Source: JAZQHR01 sp045540695
GTDB lineage: Bacteria; Bacillota; Clostridia; UMGS1810
Reading direction: 5' to 3'
Assembly: GCA_045540695.1 (NCBI GenBank)
Contig: JAZQHR010000033.1
Span: 1 to 10,993 of the forward strand
DNA: 10,993 bases
The notes beneath the pieces are model-generated. The model was given only the letters and a program-made list of their open reading frames with translations. It was not told the origin of the DNA and ran no database searches. Positions 5,190 through 10,993 of this stretch are shown here, piece by piece. How positions within the stretch are numbered: the stretch's first letter is position 1; every line of letters starts with the position of its first letter. Made by a program: the position numbers and the translations under genes.

Positions 5190-6539
5190 TTATCTGATAA
5201 TCTGAATACCCAGCATATCGCAAAGGTTTTCGATAAGCTCTGTGTTGTCACCATAAGATATAATGTAATGCTGACACATTACATTCTGTGCAAAGCTTTC
5301 AACATCGTCAAGAAGTATCTCAAGACCCGGAAGCTGTGGTGCTGGCTGTGTCCATCCGGCTTCTTCCCATTTTCTAGGAGTGATACCATCACCTGTTACC
5401 ATGTGCATATAGTACATACCATCGTCATAAGTAAGTCTGCACATTGTAACCTTGCCAGGTTTTACCTTACTTACGTTAAGTATACCTTCTGAAAGCTCAC
5501 CGAATGCCGCAGGCATTACAGTTACACCGCCGTCTACAACCTCTGCAGGAACGTAGTCAGGCACACCTGCCAGAACTCTGTCAGTGAAAAATTCATAAAA
5601 CTCAAGATAGAATGCACACTGACCTGTTAGGTATTTAACCATTAGCTGAGTTATATTACCAAGCGAGTCATTTTCAGGGATAGTGCAAAGACCTTCTTCG
5701 TCAGCTAAAAGCATAAATATAGGTGCTGGTGGGAAGCCAAGAAGCTTTTTCATACCGTCAACGTCTTTTAGGGAGATAGCATCATAACCTCTTTCGTCGC
5801 AAATAGACTTAACTGCCAAATAATATCCTGCTGCTTTCTTTAAACTTTCAGGGTTTGCAGGCTTAACAAAATTCCACTTAGACATACATTTATCTATTAC
5901 AGCCTGAATATCTTTTTCATCAAGCTTCTGATAACGCTGCTCTATTTCAAGCATTTCAAATGTTTCTATTTCAGGGCCAATTTCTCTCTTAAGTGACGGA
6001 CCGTCAACCTGTGTACCATAAAGGTTCATATCTCTGTAGCCTGCCATACCGCTTCTTGCATGACGAAGCTTAGCTGCAGCTGATGCTGCCACGGCATAGT
6101 TATATACCTTCTTTGAATTTGAAGGGAGACCAATAATATCATAGATATATTTAAAGTCATAACCTAAATCATAGAATGTCTTTCTGATAGCAGTAGTACC
6201 TGCCTGGTCAGCAGTAGTAACCAATCTGTCATCCTCTATCCAACCACATAGTCCCCAAAGTACCATTGGTTTGTGTCTGAAATGCTCTGTTACCTTCACA
6301 ACAGCGTGTGTTGGAATCCAACCTGCTATACATACTACAAGTACGTCAAATTTTTCATTTTCAAGTGCTGCAACTGCTTTTTTGATATCCTTCTCCTCGT
6401 AATCGTCAGTAACAGGATACACTTTCACAAGGTCAAGGCCTTCTTTTTCAAGTGATGCCGCTGCAGTTTCACATTTTTTAATAATAATATCGATTGGTGT
6501 ATTTACCTCACCAAATCCCACAAATGCTGCTTTTGCCAT
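5190..6539 (-). CDS. L-fucose/L-arabinose isomerase-family protein (second paralogue)
   Basis: A cytosolic protein of 449 residues (positions below count from a GTG three codons earlier). The C-terminal half resembles L-fucose isomerase and relatives, which interconvert aldoses and ketoses using Mn2+. Likely metal ligands are E292 (IPENDSLG), E316 (FYLEFYEF) and H427 (QHYIISYGD). E292 and E316 are 24 apart, the same spacing as E337 and D361 of E. coli FucI, so the Asp is replaced by Glu. The protein is much shorter than E. coli FucI (591 residues). The ATG at 6539 is preferred because AAAGGG (6548-6553) lies 8 nt upstream; the in-frame GTG at 6548 overlaps that site. The ATG lies one base after the kinase stop codon, implying translational coupling. 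Its C-terminus is very close to that of the partial gene at the right edge. The substrate is unknown. Confidence 0.82.
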   Translation of the reverse strand: MAKAAFVGFGEVNTPIDIIIKKCETAAASLEKEGLDLVKVYPVTDDYEEKDIKKAVAALENEKFDVLVVCIAGWIPTHAVVKVTEHFRHKPMVLWGLCGWIEDDRLVTTADQAGTTAIRKTFYDLGYDFKYIYDIIGLPSNSKKVYNYAVAASAAAKLRHARSGMAGYRDMNLYGTQVDGPSLKREIGPEIETFEMLEIEQRYQKLDEKDIQAVIDKCMSKWNFVKPANPESLKKAAGYYLAVKSICDERGYDAISLKDVDGMKKLLGFPPAPIFMLLADEEGLCTIPENDSLGNITQLMVKYLTGQCAFYLEFYEFFTDRVLAGVPDYVPAEVVDGGVTVMPAAFGELSEGILNVSKVKPGKVTMCRLTYDDGMYYMHMVTGDGITPRKWEEAGWTQPAPQLPGLEILLDDVESFAQNVMCQHYIISYGDNTELIENLCDMLGIQIIR

Positions 6540-6540
6540 A

Positions 6541-7947
6541 TCATTCACCCTTTCTTACATTTAAAACATTATCATATTTAATAAAATTATTATATACTTC
6601 GCTATAATCATTACCGCTTGGAGAGTACTGCTTGTCGGTAGAAATATGCTTGCACGCATCTTCTACAGAATTAAACACGCCTGCTCCCACTCCTGCAAGT
6701 ATTGCCGAGCCTAAGCATGCGGTTTCTTTATTTTTAAGTGTAATAAGTTTTTTGCCAGTGATATCAGCTTTCATATTACACCAAAGGCTACTCTTTGCAC
6801 CGCCACCCATAACGCGTATCTCGTCTACAGGCACATTCATATAATCGAGATTGCTCTTTAGCATACACGATACCGATTCCATAATACTTCTAACAAAATG
6901 AGCAGGTGTGTGCTCAGGCGTTAAGCCTGTAAAGCTGCCTCTTGCATCAGGGTTATACTTTGGCATAGTCGAACCGCATAGATACGGAAGGAATACCACG
7001 CCGTCAGATCCAATCGGAATATCCTTTGCCATTTCATCAAGCTCACCAAATGAAACGTCATTTAAAAATGCATCCCTGAACCACTTAAGTGCCATACCTG
7101 CAGTAGGACTCCACGAAAGAAGGCAGTAGCTTCCGTCAAAGCTGTAATGACAAGGTATAAAACTATTTTCATCATACTCCGGAACTTTATCGGTAGGTAC
7201 GTATATTGCCATAGTAGTTCCTGTCATTTCGCTTATAATACCTTTTTTTACAACACCTGCACCGATAGCACCTGCCACCTGATCCATAGCCGATGTGACT
7301 ACTTTTATGCCGTCGTACTCTCCCACCAGCTTACCGCTATCTTCAAGACGTGGCAATTTATCTCTTGAAACACCTATGTAATCAAGCATTTCGTCCCACC
7401 AGTCAGAATTATTTATATCAAAATAAATGGTTGACGACTGAAGCGTTTTTTCAGTTACAAACTCACCTGTAAGCTTATACAAAAGATAATCTTCCAAAAG
7501 GAAAATCTTTTTTGTCCTTGCCCAAACATCAGGCTCGTTTCTCTTTACCCAAAGTAGCTTGCACGCGGGCCATGTGGCAGTTATTTCGGGCTGACCCGTA
7601 ACCTCGTACACTTTCTTACGTCCAAAATGACTGTTTATCATTTCAGCTTCCTCGGTTGCACGGTTGTCCAGCCACACTATAGCATCACGAACGGGATTGC
7701 CATCCTCATCTGTAAGTATAAGCGTTTCACACTGCGTATCTATAGCGAGTGTATCTGACCATCCGCCGCCTGTTTTATATATTGCATTTTTAAGTAGTTC
7801 CCAGTACTTTTCGGCATTAAGCTCTACTATATTACCACTTGTTTTAAGTGTGTAATCTTCTGTGTGCGATGCAATCTCGTTTAACTTTTCGTCAAACAGT
7901 ACTGCTTTTACCGAAGTAGTACCAAAATCAATTCCTAGACATTTCAT
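6541..7947 (-). CDS. FGGY-family carbohydrate kinase, xylulokinase-like
   Basis: A 468-residue ATP-dependent sugar kinase with two actin-like domains. The N-terminal phosphate loop is DFGTTSVKAVLFD (7-19). W92, D94 and R96 in VWLDNRA lie where xylulokinases contact the sugar. The catalytic base is probably D222 in SAMDQVAGAIGAG. The second-domain signatures are STMPKYNPDARG (326-337) and GGGAKSSLW (381-389), which holds the adenosine site. Length is normal to slightly short. Xylulokinase is the nearest recognisable type, but FGGY specificity is hard to read, and the neighbouring fucose-isomerase-like genes make another ketose equally possible. The ATG has GGTGAA (7954-7959) 6 nt upstream, starting in the 16-bp gap after the MATE gene. 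It feeds directly into the isomerase gene, one base apart, which supports a joint isomerase-kinase step. Confidence 0.9.
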   Translation of the reverse strand: MKCLGIDFGTTSVKAVLFDEKLNEIASHTEDYTLKTSGNIVELNAEKYWELLKNAIYKTGGGWSDTLAIDTQCETLILTDEDGNPVRDAIVWLDNRATEEAEMINSHFGRKKVYEVTGQPEITATWPACKLLWVKRNEPDVWARTKKIFLLEDYLLYKLTGEFVTEKTLQSSTIYFDINNSDWWDEMLDYIGVSRDKLPRLEDSGKLVGEYDGIKVVTSAMDQVAGAIGAGVVKKGIISEMTGTTMAIYVPTDKVPEYDENSFIPCHYSFDGSYCLLSWSPTAGMALKWFRDAFLNDVSFGELDEMAKDIPIGSDGVVFLPYLCGSTMPKYNPDARGSFTGLTPEHTPAHFVRSIMESVSCMLKSNLDYMNVPVDEIRVMGGGAKSSLWCNMKADITGKKLITLKNKETACLGSAILAGVGAGVFNSVEDACKHISTDKQYSPSGNDYSEVYNNFIKYDNVLNVRKGE

Positions 7948-7963
7948 AATTAGTTCACCATTT

Positions 7964-9319
7964 TTATATTACTTTGTGTTTTTGCCATTTTCCCTTTTTA
8001 TATCTTACTATAAATATAATACTTCTTATAACCCAGTCGGAAACCATAGCAATCCATGTTCCAATGATACCCAGATTAAATGCATGTACAAATATGTATG
8101 CTGCACCTATTCTGAACAAAAACATTGATGCCGATGCAACCACCATAACAAATTTTGTATCACCTGCCGCTCTAAGCGCTGAAGGAAGAGCAAAGCTTGA
8201 AGGATAAAACATAACCGAGCCCACACCATACAGAATAAGTATATTAATCGCACTTGTTTCAGCCTCAGCTGATACATTGAACATTGCAACAGCTGGTTTT
8301 ACAAAAGTAAGCACTACCACTACTACTATAGCGGTTATTAAATAATCCAACTTTAATATGTGCTTAACATACATTTTTGCTTCATCAAGATTTCCCGCAC
8401 CAATGCACTGACCTACAGCCATCATCATAAGTGCAACAAAACCCGAACCAAATGAATGCATAAATGGCGAAATATTTCTCGCTATCTGGTCAGCTGCTAT
8501 TGCAGCAGTGCCAAGACTTGATACAAGTCCTGCAATTAAAAGTGCACCAAGCTGAAACATACATTGTTCTATTCCGTTTGGCACAGAAACCTTTAGTATT
8601 CTTTTTGCGATATCGGTATCAAAATCAAGTTTAAATATTCCATCTAGCACAACTTTATTATTATGATGGGTAAGCATTATCATAAGAACAATTCCAACAA
8701 ATGCAAGTGCAAGAAGTGTTGAAAGTCCGGCTCCTACAACGCCCATTCCAAGTTTAAATATAAATAAATATTTAAGCACCATATTAATTATCATCATTAA
8801 TATAGCCGATGCAAATGGAATTTTGCTTTCTCCCATTACGCGAAATGAATTTGTACACGAATAATAAAGTGCTGTAAATGGATATGAAAACGCTGTAACA
8901 GTAAAATATTTACTGCTTTCAGCCAATACCTCTTTTTCAGCCCCACCAAAAAGAAGATTTAAAACCTGATGTTTAAAAAGCACCATTGCAAGCATTAATA
9001 CAAAGCCCAGAAAAGTAACAATTCTTATATTGCTTTTAAGTGATACTTTTGATAGTTCTCTGTTTTCCGCACCAATATACTGTGCAAGAACAACACTTCC
9101 GCCTTGTGCCATAGCAACAAAAAAAGCTTTTGCAAACATATCTATTCTATTTACAAGTGCAACACCTGCAATTGCTGTTTCTCCAAGCACAGAAACCATA
9201 AGCGTATCTACTGTACCAAGAAGTGCAACCATTAATGTTTCAAACACAACAGGAAGCAAAAATATAAACATCTCTTTATTACTAAATCTCGAATTTTCAG
9301 GTAGTGCGAACAATCGCAT
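7964..9319 (-). CDS. MATE-family cation-coupled efflux transporter
   Basis: A 451-residue protein with about twelve hydrophobic segments in two similar halves, typical of MATE exporters that use Na+ or H+ gradients. Visible family features: the first helix start SNKEMFIFLLPVVFETLMV (13-31), GTVDTLMVSVLGETAIAGV in helix 2 (35-53), AQGGSVVLAQYIGAEN at about 70-85, FRVMGESKIPF near 163-173, and in the second half IAADQIARNISPF, AVGQCIGAGN and LRAAGDTKF. The nearest type is the prokaryotic NorM/DinF group; substrates are drugs, cationic metabolites or unknown. It is unusual inside a sugar operon; it may export a product or toxic intermediate. The ATG start has only a weak purine-rich AGAAAGAAGAT upstream. 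It is 55 bp after the ceramidase-like gene, without terminator, and 16 bp before the kinase gene. Confidence 0.92.
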   Translation of the reverse strand: MRLFALPENSRFSNKEMFIFLLPVVFETLMVALLGTVDTLMVSVLGETAIAGVALVNRIDMFAKAFFVAMAQGGSVVLAQYIGAENRELSKVSLKSNIRIVTFLGFVLMLAMVLFKHQVLNLLFGGAEKEVLAESSKYFTVTAFSYPFTALYYSCTNSFRVMGESKIPFASAILMMIINMVLKYLFIFKLGMGVVGAGLSTLLALAFVGIVLMIMLTHHNNKVVLDGIFKLDFDTDIAKRILKVSVPNGIEQCMFQLGALLIAGLVSSLGTAAIAADQIARNISPFMHSFGSGFVALMMMAVGQCIGAGNLDEAKMYVKHILKLDYLITAIVVVVVLTFVKPAVAMFNVSAEAETSAINILILYGVGSVMFYPSSFALPSALRAAGDTKFVMVVASASMFLFRIGAAYIFVHAFNLGIIGTWIAMVSDWVIRSIIFIVRYKKGKWQKHKVI

Positions 9320-9374
9320 TTTAAGTCATCTTCTTTCTCAGATTTAATCGATGTACCAATGTTACAAATTTCAA

Positions 9375-10871
9375 TTAAAACATTTTATTGATTTCTTCAA
9401 GAGTCTTTCTTACAAGAAGATCTCCGCCCTCGTGGCCTGTAATACCACTTGAAACGTATGCGCTGTAATGTCCCGCTTTTTCAGCCTTTTTGGTTGGAAG
9501 ATAACCACTAGCGCCACATGCAAGCTGTACTAAGATTGTCTGTTTTGCACGGCTACGCGCTCTTATCTGATTACCGTAATCAAGGAATAATTCAAATGGA
9601 CTTGTAGCAAGTGCCATATCGCCCAAACGAGCTACATGAACCTCGATAGGTGCTATGTTCATAGTATGCTGATTTTCATATCTAAGAATAGTTCCTGCGT
9701 GAACATACATTTTTGCATTGTCAGCAAAGTTTACGTGATCAACTACCTTTGCGGCATATTTTTCCATTGCCTCAACTGCCTGTTCATACTCTGAAGGTGT
9801 TACCCTTCTCACAGGCATATCAATTGTGTATGTATTATGCTTTAGAAGGGCTTCGTCGTATGTTTTTTCAACTTCTTCGATAGCATCCTCTATCTCACGT
9901 ACTATTCTCTTGCCTATCTTCCATGTACCTTTTATATCAAACATAGAAGGGTCAGCAATTCTTTCTATATAATCAGGTCTTTCGATATGTGGATCGTCAA
10001 CAGGAGTTTCTGGGTTTACCCATCTAATAAGGTCACGCGGACACTGGTCGCCTGCAGGAGAGCATAGTCCAAGTACCTTTAAATCTTCACCGTATTTTTC
10101 ACGAAGAAGTATTCTCACTTTACCCCAGTAGTCAGACGAAATAAAGCTTCTGTGCTCAACTACCTGTGATGGACAAGCAATGTTCGCAACCACACCTGTA
10201 AGCTTATCATTTTCATCATAGAAAAACATAAGCTCGATACCCGAGTCATTTCCGCCTTCAAGTGCAGTAAAGTTTGCCGTGTTAACGTCGCCCCACATCT
10301 GAGCTGAACCGTCATCATAGCATACACGGCGGCACATACCTACAGCTGCTCTGCCGAACTCGTTTGTATAAAGGGATTCTTTTCTTGACTCCCATGCTTT
10401 TTTTGCGGCAAGGGCAATCTGTGTTGTTACGAAATCCGTTCCTTCTTCATCGGAAAGAACACTGTCATCACGAGTAACAAGAGCTTTATACTCCTTACCT
10501 TCAGGCATAAACTCTGCAAGGATCTGTCTGGGAGTGTTAAATCCAACAGTTGTGTCAGGCTTCTTTACTGCGGCAATTCTGAGTGATGTATGAGTATGTG
10601 TAACATTAGTGAAAAGCTTGTTAGGGTCAACATCGGGGCAAATAGCGTGGAATTTTTCTCTTGCCCATTCAAGTGCATCATGCGACATTCCGACAACGTC
10701 AACGGAAGCCATGATCATGCAATCCCCGTCAGCTTCAACAGCCATAGCTGTAACTGTAATATCTGATTCTACGTGGTCGGAAATTCTCTCATAGAACTGA
10801 CCTGCAAGACTTACTTTTTTATTATCGGGCATTATGCTTTCTTCTGCCCATCCGATAAGTACCTTTCCCAT
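9375..10871 (-). CDS. Neutral ceramidase-like hydrolase without signal peptide
   Basis: A 498-residue protein resembling the N-terminal catalytic domain of neutral/alkaline ceramidases (Zn amidases of N-acyl sphingosine). THTHTS (91-96) provides a zinc-type His pair; SDYWG (246-250) resembles the family SADYPG; PAGDQCPR (272-279) sits where GDVSPN is expected; E427 (SPFELFLDYGNQIR) and Y457 (SGYLPT) match the Glu and Tyr zinc ligands. The His expected in the A-x-H-P-T region is replaced (IACPSQVVEH, 231-240), and the catalytic Ser position appears to be C277. There is no signal peptide and no C-terminal ceramidase domain, so it is a cytosolic variant, perhaps an amidase or esterase acting on a sugar; ceramidase activity is doubtful. 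Start: ATG with AAGGAG (10880-10885) 8 nt upstream. A longer in-frame ATG at 10928 would overlap the preceding isomerase gene and is rejected. Confidence 0.75.
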   Translation of the reverse strand: MGKVLIGWAEESIMPDNKKVSLAGQFYERISDHVESDITVTAMAVEADGDCMIMASVDVVGMSHDALEWAREKFHAICPDVDPNKLFTNVTHTHTSLRIAAVKKPDTTVGFNTPRQILAEFMPEGKEYKALVTRDDSVLSDEEGTDFVTTQIALAAKKAWESRKESLYTNEFGRAAVGMCRRVCYDDGSAQMWGDVNTANFTALEGGNDSGIELMFFYDENDKLTGVVANIACPSQVVEHRSFISSDYWGKVRILLREKYGEDLKVLGLCSPAGDQCPRDLIRWVNPETPVDDPHIERPDYIERIADPSMFDIKGTWKIGKRIVREIEDAIEEVEKTYDEALLKHNTYTIDMPVRRVTPSEYEQAVEAMEKYAAKVVDHVNFADNAKMYVHAGTILRYENQHTMNIAPIEVHVARLGDMALATSPFELFLDYGNQIRARSRAKQTILVQLACGASGYLPTKKAEKAGHYSAYVSSGITGHEGGDLLVRKTLEEINKMF

Positions 10872-10879
10872 TGTTTTAT

Positions 10880-10885
10880 CTCCTT
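10880..10885 (-). promoter_or_regulatory. Ribosome binding site fixing the ceramidase-like start
   Basis: AAGGAG on the minus strand, 8 nt before the ATG at 10871 and inside the 26-bp gap after the upstream isomerase stop codon. Its position decides against the 19-residue longer reading frame beginning at 10928. Confidence 0.85.
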
Positions 10886-10897
10886 TTCTCTTTTGGG

Positions 10898-10993
10898 TTA
10901 TATTATCTGAATACCGAGTATGTCGCAAAGGTTTGTGATAAGCTCGGTATTATCGCCGTAAGAAATGATGTAGTGCTGACACATTACCTTGTC
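10898..10993 (-). CDS. L-fucose/L-arabinose isomerase-family protein, C-terminal end (first paralogue, cut by right edge)
   Basis: Only the last 31 codons and the TAA stop are in the window. The peptide contains VMCQHYIISYGDNTELI and LGIQII, and matches the C-terminus of the complete isomerase-like protein at 5190-6539 in 27 of 31 positions, including the metal-binding His before YGD. It is therefore a paralogue, not a read-through artefact. The second copy has one extra C-terminal Arg. It ends 26 bp before the ceramidase-like start, with no terminator between, so the operon continues to the right of this window. The gene body, start and promoter lie outside. Confidence 0.88.
   Translation of the reverse strand, partial: DKVMCQHYIISYGDNTELITNLCDILGIQII

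Noticed and set aside
6540..6548. GTG start for the second isomerase-like gene
   Set aside because: The GTG overlaps the only good ribosome binding site; the ATG at 6539 has the right spacing.
10872..10928. 19-residue N-terminal extension of the ceramidase-like protein
   Set aside because: It would start inside the 3' end of the upstream isomerase gene, lacks its own ribosome binding site, and the ATG at 10871 has a well-placed AAGGAG.

Overview
The window is AT-rich DNA with short intergenic gaps, strong AGGAG-type ribosome binding sites, TATAAT-like -10 boxes and U-tract hairpin terminators. Together with the protein families this points to an anaerobic, probably gut-associated Firmicute of the class Clostridia. 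No rRNA, tRNA, transposase, integrase, phage or CRISPR sequence was recognised. The species cannot be told from the sequence.

Layout. Positions 1-469 are non-coding and unusual. A 76-bp unit is present twice in direct orientation (1-76, 161-236) and once as a diverged inverted copy (341-394). Each copy is followed directly by a different hairpin. At 470-2669 lies a divergent pair: an AraC-family regulator (minus strand) and a glycoside hydrolase family 4 enzyme of the MelA alpha-galactosidase type (plus strand), with a short operator/promoter region between them. Positions 2670-3053 are a 384-bp convergent intergenic region packed with inverted repeats and ending in a strong bidirectional terminator. 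From 3054 to the right edge every gene is on the minus strand and closely packed. In transcription order (right to left) they are: the C-terminal end of an L-fucose isomerase-like protein (cut by the window edge), a neutral-ceramidase-like hydrolase without signal peptide, a MATE-family transporter, an FGGY carbohydrate kinase, a second complete L-fucose isomerase-like protein, an internal terminator plus promoter, an AEC-family carrier, and an SGNH/GDSL hydrolase.

How the genes may work together (inference). Isomerase plus FGGY kinase is the classical aldose -> ketose -> ketose phosphate route. The GH4 enzyme, SGNH esterase and ceramidase-like hydrolase could remove glycosyl, O-acyl and N-acyl groups from a decorated sugar inside the cell, because none has a signal peptide. 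Two paralogous isomerases bracket the ceramidase-like gene, the MATE gene and the kinase gene. No aldolase and no ABC or PTS sugar importer lies in the window; the only transporters are MATE and AEC, which are not usual sugar importers. The substrate is therefore unknown. The operon combination, the altered active-site residues of the ceramidase-like protein, and the repeat/hairpin cluster at the left edge are the parts most worth following up.
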